Source: Nitrososphaerota archaeon (GTDB lineage Archaea; Thermoproteota; Nitrososphaeria; Nitrososphaerales; CADDZS01). Taken from it: a DNA stretch of 50,346 nucleotides. Location of the stretch: contig JAJPHP010000059.1 in NCBI GenBank assembly GCA_021325255.1, positions 1 to 50,346 on the forward strand, read 5' to 3'. The position numbers were made by a program, and so were the translations under genes. The notes below the pieces were generated by a model that was not told the DNA's origin, made no database searches, and saw only the letters and a list, made by a program, of their open reading frames with translations. Shown here one piece after another: positions 33,213 through 42,741 of this stretch. Every line of letters starts with the position of its first letter. The first letter of the stretch is position 1.

Positions 33213-33677
33213 ATGAGCAATCTTTCTGAAGAAACACGCCCAAAGGGACCTGCAACTGTAACTGTAACCTTTAAACTCAAGTACCTCTGGCTCGTGGTCG
33301 GAATCATAATGCTTCTTCTGGCCGTCAGTCCTATCGTCTATCTTTACACGGCACCATCGGCTCAATCAACGCCTACTCCTTCAGGCGGCGGGGGCGGAAG
33401 TACTGCGGCCGTTAACTGCCCTAATCCGTGTACTATAACCATCAAAAACTCCGTTTTTGGCACCGGTCAGACTGTAGTGATCAGCAAAGGGACCACTGTA
33501 GTTTGGAAGAACGCTGATGACACAACGCACACGTCTACTTCAACCAGCGGAATATGGGATACCGGAATTCTTTCGCCGGGTCAATCTTCAAAGCCCGTTA
33601 CATTCAGCTCGGATGGTAACTTTCCCTACATCTGTCAAGTCCACCCGATGCAAGGGTTAATACAAGTAGTCGGATGA
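33213..33677 (+). CDS. Membrane-anchored cupredoxin, second copy
   Basis: 154 residues from ATG. N-terminal helix (YLWLVVGIIMLLLAVSPIVYLY), then a Thr/Pro/Gly linker and a blue-copper domain. Ligands: His106 (TTHTST), Cys141, His144, Met146 (YICQVHPMQG). The Cys-to-Met spacing differs by one residue from the other cupredoxin (CxxHxM against CxxHxxM), which may shift its redox potential. ACATAAATC at about 33137-33145 is the likely TATA box. Probable exterior electron carrier. Confidence 0.88.
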   Translation: MSNLSEETRPKGPATVTVTFKLKYLWLVVGIIMLLLAVSPIVYLYTAPSAQSTPTPSGGGGGSTAAVNCPNPCTITIKNSVFGTGQTVVISKGTTVVWKNADDTTHTSTSTSGIWDTGILSPGQSSKPVTFSSDGNFPYICQVHPMQGLIQVVG

Positions 33678-33822
33678 TGCGCGTACGCCCTTTCAATACA
33701 CTCTGAAATCTAATCTCGTAACAATGGCTTACCGCCTAGTGTACTCGATACTTTCAGTGCAACCGACTCTAGTATCACGGAGAATTTGGAAATTAATTTC
33801 GTCCGTACCCTGCTAGTAGCCA

Positions 33823-35568
33823 TCATCTGTGTTTCGGCCTGGCCTTACTCTTAGCAATCTTCCTATGATACTTTCTGTTTCTCGTAACAAAAGCGATGGA
33901 GGAAACAACGATTATCGAAGTGATTCCGCTTACTACAAGCGCTTCCAATAGCAGACTTTTGGAGAGCAGCGAACTGGTAGTGTCACCGCTGACAGTCAGC
34001 TTGAGAATTCCAGAGTACGTGGAGTTGTCGAGCGAGGACTTTACGCTCACAGTAAGATAGTAGATGCCGGGACGGAGTGTGGAACTTTGAGCCTTCAGAA
34101 CGAGATTGGTACCATTCAGTCCTGAGCCCTGAATTGAAACAGTCGAGGGAGAAAAAACAGCTGAGAGGTTATGCAGCTCTCCGGTGTCGCTCACGCCTGA
34201 AATATCGAAAACGAGTTTCTGCGATACTGTACCGCCATCAGAGATTTGCACGACGATGGGCACGGTGAGATTGCTTTCCGCTGACAGGCCAGAAGCGGAG
34301 GACATGTGATAGCTTTGCCTACCATCCCCGATCCGCATTTGGAGTCGAGGCCCCGTAGTGCCGCCTGCGGGTTTTAGCACACCTATCGCGTTGCCAAAGA
34401 ATTCTGTGAACCAAACTGACCCGTTGGGTCCAGTTGTTAGATACAGTGTTCCAGCAATTCCACCCGAACAACATGGAATCGGATATTCTACAAACTGCTC
34501 CGTCGAAGGATCAAACTCGGCAATCTTGTTCCCATAGTGTTCTGCGATCCAGACGTTCCCCGAAGTGTCAATCGATATTCCATTTGGGAGCGACTCTGCG
34601 TAGTTTGAGTTGTGGGTCTGGGACGTCCAGTACTTTACAAGCGTCTTTGACCCAATGTCATACCTGTCGAAGGAGCTCGCCGTGTGCTCGCTTATCCAAA
34701 GCGAACCTCCATCGGAACTAAGTGCGAGCTGCGCCGGCGTGGAGAGACTGGTAACAATCTTTTCCGACGGTTGCTGCGGGTTTGAGATCGTGGTAACGAA
34801 GGACCGATTAATAGGTGCGAACTCTTGAATCCCGTTTTCGGTCCCGTTGCTAAGCTGCGAGACACTTGCATAGCCTATCATGTCAGAGTCCGCAGCCGTG
34901 AACCAAAAGTTCCCATTCCTGTCAAACACAATCTGAATAGGCGCGGAGAAGAAAACCGGAAGGTTGTACTCGTGAAAGGACGAGTTCGAAGGAAAGAACT
35001 CATCAATCTGGTTTGAAAATTCGCAGGTGAACCATATAGAGCCGTCTGATGCAGCAGTGATCCCATCGGGGCCACAGGCTAAATTCTCAGGCCCCCTCGG
35101 TATCTTGACCTCTGACATCTCGCTACTCTTCGCAGGAAGTTCGCCGATCTGGTTTGCCCCAAGCTCCGTGACCCAGACATTCCCTGAGTTGTCTGAAGTG
35201 ATGGCTTCCGGAGTAGAGTTCGGGGTCGTGATATTGTACTCGGAGAACTTTGAGTTGATCGGATTGATGGAACCGATCTGGTTAGAGCCCTGTTCTACGA
35301 ACCAGATCAATCCGGTTAGCGGGTCTGTCGAGATATACCAAGGACCCGAAGAGCCTTGTGGAAGATGAAACTGCGTCATATTGTACGCTCGCTCTGTAAA
35401 ATTCAGAACTTGAGCGCCCGAACCTGATTGAAATCCACCCATCGAAGCTGCTGAAGCTATAGGGAAGGAAAAAGAGACGGTAGTAAGTGAATATGGGAGT
35501 ATCAGCATACCTAAGAGCAGGAAGGAGATTCCCAAGATCCGCATTGGGCGCAAGATATGCATTCGCAT
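33823..35568 (-). CDS. Exported Vgb/NHL-type beta-propeller protein
   Basis: ATG 35568 is favoured by GGGAGGGG about eight bases upstream; GTG 35613 would add 15 residues. A signal peptide (ILGISFLLLGMLILPYSLTTVSF) is followed by repeating strands of the streptogramin-lyase-like type: IGSINPINSKFSEYNITTPNS, GNVWVTELGANQIGELP, GSIWFTCEFSNQIDEFFP, GNVWIAEHYGNKIAEFDP, GSVWFTEFFGNAIGVL. About six or seven blades form a propeller. A C-terminal beta domain and a membrane anchor (LLEALVVSGITSIIVVSSIAFV) with a basic tail complete it. Homologues need not be lyases; a surface binding or enzymatic role is possible. Confidence 0.8.
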   Translation of the reverse strand: MRMHILRPMRILGISFLLLGMLILPYSLTTVSFSFPIASAASMGGFQSGSGAQVLNFTERAYNMTQFHLPQGSSGPWYISTDPLTGLIWFVEQGSNQIGSINPINSKFSEYNITTPNSTPEAITSDNSGNVWVTELGANQIGELPAKSSEMSEVKIPRGPENLACGPDGITAASDGSIWFTCEFSNQIDEFFPSNSSFHEYNLPVFFSAPIQIVFDRNGNFWFTAADSDMIGYASVSQLSNGTENGIQEFAPINRSFVTTISNPQQPSEKIVTSLSTPAQLALSSDGGSLWISEHTASSFDRYDIGSKTLVKYWTSQTHNSNYAESLPNGISIDTSGNVWIAEHYGNKIAEFDPSTEQFVEYPIPCCSGGIAGTLYLTTGPNGSVWFTEFFGNAIGVLKPAGGTTGPRLQMRIGDGRQSYHMSSASGLSAESNLTVPIVVQISDGGTVSQKLVFDISGVSDTGELHNLSAVFSPSTVSIQGSGLNGTNLVLKAQSSTLRPGIYYLTVSVKSSLDNSTYSGILKLTVSGDTTSSLLSKSLLLEALVVSGITSIIVVSSIAFVTRNRKYHRKIAKSKARPKHR

Positions 35569-35860
35569 CCGATTTCCCCTCCCTGGTTCACGCTCGCCGT
35601 GCGTTTGCTTCACCCGCGAGCCTGCTTTATTCGTTTAGGCCAAAGGCAGACAACTTGGCGGCCTGATGACTCGAGGGATCAAATTTCGGAAGAAGCATGA
35701 AGGACTCTGAAGGCAAAGTCCGAAGAAAGTCTAAGCAAATGAACTCGATTCAGGAAAAACTATGTGGCAACAGGCTTGCAAAAAATGAAAGGGTTGCGGA
35801 GAGGGAGTGAAGCCTCTCCTTGCTGTCCGTGTGTAGGTCTCTGATTAGTAGCCCTTCAGG

Positions 35861-36964
35861 TTAAGAAGTCGAGTTTGTCACTCCGCAGTCAGAACCATGC
35901 GCGACGCAGTACGCATTGGGCAACACCACGAGGTATCCGAACATGCCGTTGGATACGTGATAGTCACAGAAGTATTCGAAGACTCCTGGTGTGGTCGCCT
36001 GGAAAGCGCCGATGCCATATGCCTCTGCAGTGTTGTTTCCGAACTGTAAGGCCTGCTGAGTATTGGCCACGGAAAAGATCGCGGTGTTACTGACATTTAG
36101 CAGGACAGGCCCTGGATTGCCAGATTGGTTCGTTGGCGTGAAGGGTGATGCCGGATTGGGGTTTGCAGCGATCTTGAATTTCGTTGCGGCATGCGATGCC
36201 AAAAAGTCGGGAGATAGTAAGCTCGTCCCCGAGACGCAGTAGGTAGTGGACACTCCATTTGAGGTCAGTCCGCTGGTGTCCTGGTTGTATGTGCCATTCA
36301 CACATGGAGCGCTGAAATTCAAGTTGGTCAAAAAGTTCCTCATTCCGGTGTAGCTCAGGTTGATCTGGAAGCCGTACGCGGTCGTGGCCGTGTACATTGT
36401 GAAGGTGTGGGCATCGGTATCGTTGTGTTCGAACAACAGTTGAACAATGTCACCTTGTACCACTACTATAGTCTCAGGATTGAACCTGTCCTGACCGGTG
36501 GGATCTGTGTTGCTCCAGTCGACTCTATACGCTACGACTCCCGGAGCTCGGTTGATAGACGCTGCGCTCGGCTTTGAGCTCAGGGTACTCACGGAATTGT
36601 TGATGGAGTTGAGCTTGTCATTCTGGCTCGCCAATGTAGCCCCTGCGTAAACTAAGGCGCCGGCCCCGATTATGATCGCAATAACAGCAAGAGCAAGCGC
36701 CCCCTTTGCGACTCCTGACGAACCTCTGTATACTGCCTGCGTGCCTGCGACCAGTACCGGCGGCCGATAAGCCATACCAAAAAATGCCAGTCCAGATCCG
36801 ATCGGAAGGAAGATGATCACAAACAAGAACGCCGCGAAGTTCAACGTCGGATCACTTCCAGTGATCACAAAGTTTCCTAGTGCTCCTCCAGAGTACGTAA
36901 TGAGAAAGAGAAAACCAGAAACTATTATCAGGACGATTCCAGCCGTGGAGATTGTTTTATTCAT
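35861..36964 (-). CDS. Polytopic membrane protein with cupredoxin domain
   Basis: 367 residues, ATG, leaderless by its TATA position. Three membrane helices in the first 115 residues (AGIVLIIVSGFLFLITYSG; FAAFLFVIIFLPIGSGLAFFG; ALALAVIAIIIGAGALVYAG) precede an exterior cupredoxin domain. Copper ligands: His186 (DTDAHTFTM), Cys333, His336 and probably Met341 (FCDYHVSNGM). An insert of about 100 residues lies between the first histidine and the others, and extra cysteines could form disulfides. The arrangement recalls membrane-tethered copper proteins of archaeal respiratory chains. It may be a donor or docking subunit for the oxidase. Confidence 0.78.
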   Translation of the reverse strand: MNKTISTAGIVLIIVSGFLFLITYSGGALGNFVITGSDPTLNFAAFLFVIIFLPIGSGLAFFGMAYRPPVLVAGTQAVYRGSSGVAKGALALAVIAIIIGAGALVYAGATLASQNDKLNSINNSVSTLSSKPSAASINRAPGVVAYRVDWSNTDPTGQDRFNPETIVVVQGDIVQLLFEHNDTDAHTFTMYTATTAYGFQINLSYTGMRNFLTNLNFSAPCVNGTYNQDTSGLTSNGVSTTYCVSGTSLLSPDFLASHAATKFKIAANPNPASPFTPTNQSGNPGPVLLNVSNTAIFSVANTQQALQFGNNTAEAYGIGAFQATTPGVFEYFCDYHVSNGMFGYLVVLPNAYCVAHGSDCGVTNSTS

Positions 36965-36987
36965 TAAATTCGGGAAAAGTTTTGGTG

Positions 36988-36998
36988 AATTTAAGCCT
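36988..36998 (-). promoter_or_regulatory. TATA box of the polytopic cupredoxin gene (leaderless)
   Basis: The minus strand reads GGCTTAAATTC, centred 29 bases before ATG 36964. Confidence 0.6.
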
Positions 36999-37232
36999 TA
37001 CTGCATTTGCAATGGTAGGCGTTACGATATCATTATCACTCGTTTCCAGAACCTGAAGGAGGTGCCAAAGTGAGTGGCTGTCACTTTCTTTCATTTGCCC
37101 TCAATGGGCACGGCGTATATTCCGCTCAGGAATCACATTCAGACGCAAAAGCAAATGGGGGTAAACATGGAGGCGCGCAGCCTCGCGCTTGATTGAGAGG
37201 CACAGATATCCTGCGAGTTTGACATTTAGAAC

Positions 37233-37958
37233 ATGAAAATCAACGGGAACAACGGATCGGAAAAAGTGGTAGCGAGCAGATCAGTCATGAGGAATTACCT
37301 CATCGCCGGGGGGCCATCTCTAATTCTATTTCTCCTGATCTTTGCGCTTGTATACACTGGGATATTTCAGAATGCAGACCAGGCCGCAGCATTAGCAATC
37401 AACGGCTACCTGGGCGCAGCCTTCACCCAGCTCATGGTGCTCGCGACCAGTTACGGCAGAGAGTACTTCTGGACTGCGATCGTTGCAGTGATGTTAATCT
37501 TCGGCAAGCGCGAGACAAAGATCCTGGCAATAGAGCTAGCTGTACTATTCGCAGCTGGGATAGTAGTCGGCGAGGCGCTAAAGTTCGCTTACTATCGCGA
37601 CAGACCCTTCCTCGTGATGCCATCCGAGATTCAGTTGAGGGTTTCGACCGACAGTGATTCCTCCTTCCCCTCCGGCCACGCGATCATTGTCGGGATTGGC
37701 GCGATGTTTGTCGCCGCCAAGGTGAAAAACAAAGTGGCGGTCGTGTTGCTTGTCATTGAATCGGCGGTCGTGTGCTACTCGCGAGTCTATCTCGGAGCGC
37801 ACTTTCCCAGCGACGTTCTCGGAGGACTCGCTGTGGCAGGGGCTATCACTTTCCTCGGGCTGTTCGTGATAGACGGCAAACTGAACAAATTCTTTGAAGC
37901 GCTTGGCGGATTTTTCGACAAGATGTTTAGGACGCTTCACTTCCCCGCAGTTCTATGA
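37233..37958 (+). CDS. PAP2 family membrane phosphatase
   Basis: 241 residues with about six membrane helices. The three PAP2 active-site motifs are present: KFAYYRDRPF (K-x6-R-P), PSGH in SSFPSGHAI, and SRVYLGAHFPSDV (S-R-x5-H-x3-D). Members remove phosphate from undecaprenyl/dolichyl diphosphates or lipid phosphates at the outer membrane face. In an archaeon with many N-x-S/T-rich exported proteins, dolichyl-phosphate recycling is a reasonable guess. It stands alone between divergent neighbours. Confidence 0.9.
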   Translation: MKINGNNGSEKVVASRSVMRNYLIAGGPSLILFLLIFALVYTGIFQNADQAAALAINGYLGAAFTQLMVLATSYGREYFWTAIVAVMLIFGKRETKILAIELAVLFAAGIVVGEALKFAYYRDRPFLVMPSEIQLRVSTDSDSSFPSGHAIIVGIGAMFVAAKVKNKVAVVLLVIESAVVCYSRVYLGAHFPSDVLGGLAVAGAITFLGLFVIDGKLNKFFEALGGFFDKMFRTLHFPAVL

Positions 37959-38079
37959 GTGCGTATATGAAGAAACAGGAAAGGTTGGTTCCTTTCCGAT
38001 TGTGGCAAACGCAATGAAACATTGAAGAGACTTTAACGTAAAGATTCCTAGCTTTTCATACCAACAGTACCAAGCAGGG

Positions 38080-38087
38080 TTATAAGC
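38080..38087 (+). promoter_or_regulatory. TATA box of the proC gene
   Basis: TTATAAGC lies only about seven bases before TTG 38094, so that codon would be upstream of the transcript; the expected start site is near 38110. Confidence 0.5.
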
Positions 38088-38177
38088 CGGAGATTGTCAA
38101 GGACACGAAGACGTAGCAACTCGGTCCTAGCAAAAGTGGAATCTCACTCTCTCTTTTGGAGCTTTGGAAGTAGGAAA

Positions 38178-38993
38178 TTGGCAACAGTCGCTGTTTTGGG
38201 TGCGGGGAAGATTGGCTATGCGGTAGCCCAGAGCATTGCAAAATCAGAGATGGTCTCGCGCGTGTACATGACGAGACGAGCAAGCTCCACCACTCACCAC
38301 CAGCAACACGCTCGGGACAAGCTCGAACTCTCCTCGGACAATTCGAAAGCTGCAGAAAAGGCCGACATCGTGCTCATCGCAGTGAAAGCGGGAGATGCAA
38401 AGCACGTGCTCTCGGAAATATCGAAACAATGCACCGGCAAGATTGTGATTTCACTCATGGCGGCAATCTCAGTGAGACGTCTCGAAGCAGCGCTTCCTGG
38501 GTCAAAGATTGTCAGAGCAATGCCAAACATTGCCGCAACGATTGGAGAAGCCATAACGGCTTACACGCCGGGAAGCAACCTGACAAAGAAAGACATTGAC
38601 CAAGTGCGGTTCATTCTAGGGTGTTTCGGGGACTATATCGAGGTTCCAGAGTCGCTCATGGATGCCGTGACTGCGCTCAGCGGGAGCGGCCCGGCCTACA
38701 TTGCAATGCTCATAGAGGCGATGGTGTCAGCGGGCCTCAAAGTGGGGATCCCGAGAGACATTGCGTTCAAGCTCGCGACGAAGACGCTCACTGGAACCGC
38801 CGATCTTTTGAGCCAAAACAAGATGCACCCGGCGGAGCTTCGAGACACGGTGACGACTCCCGCGGGTACGACTATTGCGGGAATATACGAACTCGAGAAG
38901 GGGTCGCTGAGGACTAGCATAATGAATGCTGTCGAGGCCGCGACGTTTGCGGCAGAGAAAGTGGCAAAAAAGTTCGAATCAGACGAACACTAG
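38178..38993 (+). CDS. proC: Pyrroline-5-carboxylate reductase (ProC)
   Basis: 271 residues from TTG 38178, the usual ProC length. The open frame reaches back to TTG 38094, but the TATA box excludes that and the added residues are not ProC-like. GGAAGTAGGA precedes the chosen start. Rossmann motif VAVLGAGKIGYAVAQSI, then ADIVLIAVKA, VRAMPNIAATIGEAIT and the signature GSGPAYIAMLIEAMVSAGLKVGIPRDIAFKLA. ATTPAGTTIAGIYELEKG-type end (TVTTPAGTTIAGIYELEKG). It reduces pyrroline-5-carboxylate to proline. Its stop overlaps the convergent esterase stop by four bases. Confidence 0.93.
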   Translation: MATVAVLGAGKIGYAVAQSIAKSEMVSRVYMTRRASSTTHHQQHARDKLELSSDNSKAAEKADIVLIAVKAGDAKHVLSEISKQCTGKIVISLMAAISVRRLEAALPGSKIVRAMPNIAATIGEAITAYTPGSNLTKKDIDQVRFILGCFGDYIEVPESLMDAVTALSGSGPAYIAMLIEAMVSAGLKVGIPRDIAFKLATKTLTGTADLLSQNKMHPAELRDTVTTPAGTTIAGIYELEKGSLRTSIMNAVEAATFAAEKVAKKFESDEH

Positions 38994-40003
38994 ATCTTAG
39001 TCTTCTGCCCTTCGCTCAGCGCCCCGTATATCATTGGAATAGAGACGTCGTACCTGTAGCTAATGTTCATGTGTCCGTCGTCGAACTCTTCATAGTGGTG
39101 CTTGACACCGAACTCTTTGAGTTTCAGGTGGAGAAGCCTTGCTCCCCAGTGGAGGTTGAACTCGTCCCTCGACCCACAGTCGAGGTAGATGAATTTCAAT
39201 TTCTTCAGATTCTCTCGATACTTCCGAACCATCTTGACGGGATCCCACGCGAGCCAGCGCCTCCACACGTCTTCCCTGAACTCTCCGGTTGCGACGTCGA
39301 AGGGGAGATCTATTCCAAGATCTTTTGATCTCGGGTTCGGTGAGTAGTGCGCGGCCATCGCCACGATGTTCAAGACTTGGTTGTCCTTCCAGTCTTTCTT
39401 GTTCTTCTTTCTCCTGAACCTTTCAAGCCAGCGAGCTGCGCCCCCAGCTTCACGCAGCGCATCCATGGCCTTCGGGAGGTCGGGAAGGTAGCAGTACTCG
39501 AACGCAGAGTCGCCGGAGTGATCTGCGAGCGCGTGGAATACCCGGGGGTTGCGCATCCCGATCACGATTGCGCCGTATCCGCCGGAACTCTTACCTACGA
39601 TTGCTCTGCTGCGGACATTGTAGTTAGCGTCAATGTATGGCACAATTTCCTTCACGATATAGTCCTCGTATTGTCCTGTAGCTACAGAGTTGATGTACTG
39701 ATTTCCGCCTAACTTTGTGAAGCAATCAACGAGCACGCAGATCATCGGGCCGCACTTTCTCGACGAGATCAGCCTGTTCATACGCTGTTCCAGATTCTCG
39801 CTCATTGGATCAAAGTTAAGCAGCATCCTGCCCGTCCCGCCAAACCCAGAGAGGAAGTATGACGCGACGTAACCACGAGAGTCGCTCTGAGTGTAGCCCG
39901 GAGGAAGGTAAACTATGAGGTCGCGGACGGAAGGGTCCTTCAGCGGGTTTGATTTTAGCACCCTGCTTTGAAATCTGTGTGTGTGAATGGCCCCCCTCTG
40001 CAT
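38990..40003 (-). CDS. Esterase D/enterochelin-esterase family hydrolase
   Basis: 337 residues. Alpha/beta hydrolase with DLIVYLPPGYTQSDSRGYVASYFLSGFGG (oxyanion region), nucleophile Ser in GKSSGGYGA near residue 138, an acid in CGSRDEFN near 276 and His in FDDGHMNIS near 309. The family includes S-formylglutathione hydrolases, mycolyltransferases and siderophore esterases; substrate unknown. It is cytoplasmic, with no signal peptide. Genes 38178-38993 and this one converge with overlapping stop codons (CTAG). Confidence 0.85.
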   Translation of the reverse strand: MQRGAIHTHRFQSRVLKSNPLKDPSVRDLIVYLPPGYTQSDSRGYVASYFLSGFGGTGRMLLNFDPMSENLEQRMNRLISSRKCGPMICVLVDCFTKLGGNQYINSVATGQYEDYIVKEIVPYIDANYNVRSRAIVGKSSGGYGAIVIGMRNPRVFHALADHSGDSAFEYCYLPDLPKAMDALREAGGAARWLERFRRKKNKKDWKDNQVLNIVAMAAHYSPNPRSKDLGIDLPFDVATGEFREDVWRRWLAWDPVKMVRKYRENLKKLKFIYLDCGSRDEFNLHWGARLLHLKLKEFGVKHHYEEFDDGHMNISYRYDVSIPMIYGALSEGQKTKI

Positions 40004-40269
40004 TTACTTTTTACTCCGCTTCAATTCCATTCTTCTTGCTTGCTATGGCACACTGTTTATTTGAGATTGTTCAGTATATCTTTTAAGAACTGGAATAAAA
40101 GAGCGTCAACGTGCAGGTAGGAAGACTCTTCCGATTCGTCTTTTTGATGAAGAAATTCCTCGCTCTGATTTTTTCCCACTCCTTTGTCTTACCCAAATCA
40201 CTAAATTTGAAGCGTGTAACCTGAACCTGGAGCACCACTTCGGTTGGAAAAAGAGTAAGCAAACAAGCA

Positions 40270-40941
40270 ATGAAGCGCGCGATAGTTGTCTTGGGAGTTG
40301 TACTCATCGTGATCGGGCTCTTTTTTGCCTACGAGACCTCGCTTCTCGGCGGTACAATGGGAGCAATCGGATTGTCGCCTACCCAAAACATTCTCGACCG
40401 GAACGTGCTTGTCCAGATCTCGCCTTCAAACTACACCTCGTCCGTCAGGGTGCCGCTGACTTCTCAGGACTCGCTCAGCCTGTCTTTCAAGACGAGCCCT
40501 GCGCCGGTTGACTTTTTTCTCATGAACCAAGGTAACTACAGCCGCTTTTCTGCCGGGAACGGATCAGCCTATGCGGTTTATCCACAGTCGCAGCTCAATG
40601 TATCCACTTATGCGCTGACATTCAACGAAACGAGCTTTAGCGGAGACCTCTTTCTGGTATTTGTCTCACACGGAGTATCGACAGATGTTCTGATGCACCT
40701 CACCGACAATAGGACAGTTCCCTCGGCCGTGGAGAGCGGCATCCCCATCGTGATCGCGATTGCTGGTATCTTGGTCGTTGGGCTCGGTCTCTTCTCTGGC
40801 GGGAGAAAGAGTGGTGCGCGGGTAATCAATACAACTCCTTCTCCGCGTATGGCCTCAGTTGGGCCAAAGTGCAAGTTCTGCGGCGCAAGCTTGAGACAGG
40901 GCGAAGTGTTCTGCCACACCTGTGGCAAGGCACAACAGTGA
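40270..40941 (+). CDS. Membrane protein with exterior beta domain and C-terminal zinc ribbon
   Basis: 223 residues. An N-terminal helix (AIVVLGVVLIVIGLFFAYETSLLGG), about 125 exterior beta-rich residues with several N-x-S/T sites, a second helix (GIPIVIAIAGILVVGLGLFSGG) and an interior zinc ribbon (CKFCGASLRQGEVFCHTCGKAQQ) with two CxxC pairs. This layout, with one domain outside and a zinc ribbon inside, suggests a surface sensor or assembly factor. No family name can be given. It is divergent from the esterase and convergent with the M20 peptidase. Confidence 0.65.
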   Translation: MKRAIVVLGVVLIVIGLFFAYETSLLGGTMGAIGLSPTQNILDRNVLVQISPSNYTSSVRVPLTSQDSLSLSFKTSPAPVDFFLMNQGNYSRFSAGNGSAYAVYPQSQLNVSTYALTFNETSFSGDLFLVFVSHGVSTDVLMHLTDNRTVPSAVESGIPIVIAIAGILVVGLGLFSGGRKSGARVINTTPSPRMASVGPKCKFCGASLRQGEVFCHTCGKAQQ

Positions 40942-40983
40942 GTGAGAGAAAGAAAACCAGAGCGACTCTTCACTTCTTTTCAC

Positions 40984-42345
40984 TCACTCCTTCGTACCAC
41001 TGGCGAACAAGTTGGCGGTATCGGCAACCCACTTCATTCCCATTATGAACTGGTCGATCCTCAGGTTCTCGTTAGGCGCGTGGTTTCTGGATTCGGAGTG
41101 GCCGCCGCCGATTGCAATGCACGGCAAGTCGAAGAGATACATCGGGCCCGTAGCCGCAGAAGAGATGTTGACCGTTGGGGGCCTTGAAGGACCGTACAAT
41201 TGCTTTGCCGATTCTATCGCTGCTCTTGAGATGAGCTGCTTAGGGGAGGTTCTGCTAGCTCTCTCATGTTCAATCGAAGTCACTTCAATGTCAGAAAACC
41301 CACCTTGGTTCAGGTGGCGCTTGAGCTTTCTTAAAAGATCGAGCGGATCCTGATCCGGGACAAGTCGAAAGTCGATCTTGGCCCTTGCCTCGTTTGGGAG
41401 GACAGTCTTCGGGCCAGGCCCATTGTACCCGCTTGAAATCCCACAAATGTTGCAGGTTGGCTTGCCAGCGAGCGCTTTTTTCACTTCGAGTCCTCTTGCC
41501 CTGTTAACGAAACTCTTCACGCCATAATTCCTCTTGATTGCTTGTTCTTCAGAGGGAGCTCTCTTTAGGAGCTCGATCTCCTCCTTCGTGAACGAGCGTA
41601 CGTCCTTGTACCAGCCCGGCACGAGTATCTTGTCCGCCTTCTTGATTGTGTTGAGCGCCGCTACGAGCCTCCAGGCGGGGTTGTCGATAATTGCTGCGAG
41701 AGAAGAGTGTGCGTCAACCTTGGCGTTCCTAGCTACAAGTTCAACGTAGAGTATGCCCTTGACTCCCAGCGTTACCATGGGCCTTCCCTCGACGTTGATA
41801 CCGCCGAATTCCCAGACAACGGAGTCGGCTTTGAATGACTCTGGATATTTTTTGAAGTACTCCTCAAGGTGAATGCTCCCGGTCTCTTCCTCGCCCTCAA
41901 TTAGGAACTTGAAGTTGCAAGGCACGTCTCCCCACGCTTCGAGAAATGCCTCGGTGAGCTTGAGCCTTCCGATTAGCTCGCCCTTGTCGTCGGCGCACCC
42001 CCTGCCATACACTCTACCGCCGGATACTCGAGGTTCGAATGGCGGCGATTCCCATTGTTCGAGGGGCTCGGGTGGCTGCACATCGTAATGGTTGTAAAAC
42101 AGAAGGGTCTTCTGCGGATTCATCTTGCTCCTTATCTCGCCAACTACGAGCGGGCTGGCACCCCCCTTCTCAACATCAAGGATCTTCGGCGATGCGCCTA
42201 AATTCTCAAGCATCTTCGCGACCAGAGAAGCGCACTCCTTTATCCCCTGGCCTGTGGCCGAGACGCTGGGCTGTCTAACAAGTTGTTTCAGAGCTTCGAT
42301 CGAGCGATCCTTGACAGAGTCGATGTAATCGAAAACCTGTTTCAT
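40984..42345 (-). CDS. M20 family peptidase (dipeptidase/ArgE/DapE type)
   Basis: 453 residues from ATG 42345; GTG 42375 would lie upstream of the likely transcript because the TATA-like CAGTTAAAG is at about 42375-42383. Di-zinc ligands of the family: His in FYNHYDVQP, bridging Asp in GCADDKGELIG, catalytic/ligand Glu pair in IEGEEETGS, and later His in IAIGGGHSES. A dimerisation domain (VKGILYVELVARNAKVDAHSS) sits in the middle. Cytosolic M20 enzymes of this length usually cut dipeptides or N-acyl amino acids. With the M3 oligopeptidase nearby this fits peptide degradation. Confidence 0.88.
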   Translation of the reverse strand: MKQVFDYIDSVKDRSIEALKQLVRQPSVSATGQGIKECASLVAKMLENLGASPKILDVEKGGASPLVVGEIRSKMNPQKTLLFYNHYDVQPPEPLEQWESPPFEPRVSGGRVYGRGCADDKGELIGRLKLTEAFLEAWGDVPCNFKFLIEGEEETGSIHLEEYFKKYPESFKADSVVWEFGGINVEGRPMVTLGVKGILYVELVARNAKVDAHSSLAAIIDNPAWRLVAALNTIKKADKILVPGWYKDVRSFTKEEIELLKRAPSEEQAIKRNYGVKSFVNRARGLEVKKALAGKPTCNICGISSGYNGPGPKTVLPNEARAKIDFRLVPDQDPLDLLRKLKRHLNQGGFSDIEVTSIEHERASRTSPKQLISRAAIESAKQLYGPSRPPTVNISSAATGPMYLFDLPCIAIGGGHSESRNHAPNENLRIDQFIMGMKWVADTANLFASGTKE

Positions 42346-42375
42346 TTCATGGGGTGTACTGGCCGAATCACGCAC

Positions 42376-42741
42376 TTTAACTGTCTCACACCTCTAATTT
42401 CTCTGCTTTCTGGAACGACGAAAGTTGCGGGCTTACCTTCTCAACCAAATTCGATGACAAGCACAGAATATGAAAAAGACGAACTGGGGATATGCACGAA
42501 GAATAATCGGGACCGAACCAGTTGAGGCTCGAGGAGAAGAAAGTCGATGAAAAGGCCAGAGCGATGCAGGCCGAACCAGCTTTTCGGATTCCTTCAATTT
42601 CGCGAGCACTCACCTTCTTGTTCCTGTCCCTTCCTGCGACGAAGGTAAAGGTTATCGAGCGTTGCAGACCAGGTGCCTAGGTCCTAAGCGTCGTGTCGCG
42701 TGCCCGGAATTGGCAGGAATTGCATCTGCTTTTTTTTACTC
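42376..42741. other. Mostly empty stretch with one doubtful small frame
   Basis: A 52-codon plus-strand frame (TTG 42522 to TAG 42680) begins RLEEKKVDEKARAMQAEPAF and overlaps the stop of a shorter frame through TTGA. The amphipathic start is protein-like, but there is no promoter or ribosome site, so I do not count it as a gene. Nothing else is recognised. Confidence 0.35.

Noticed and set aside
38094..38177. Upstream TTG start for proC
   Set aside because: A TATA box lies seven bases before it, so it should not be transcribed, and the extra residues are absent from the family.
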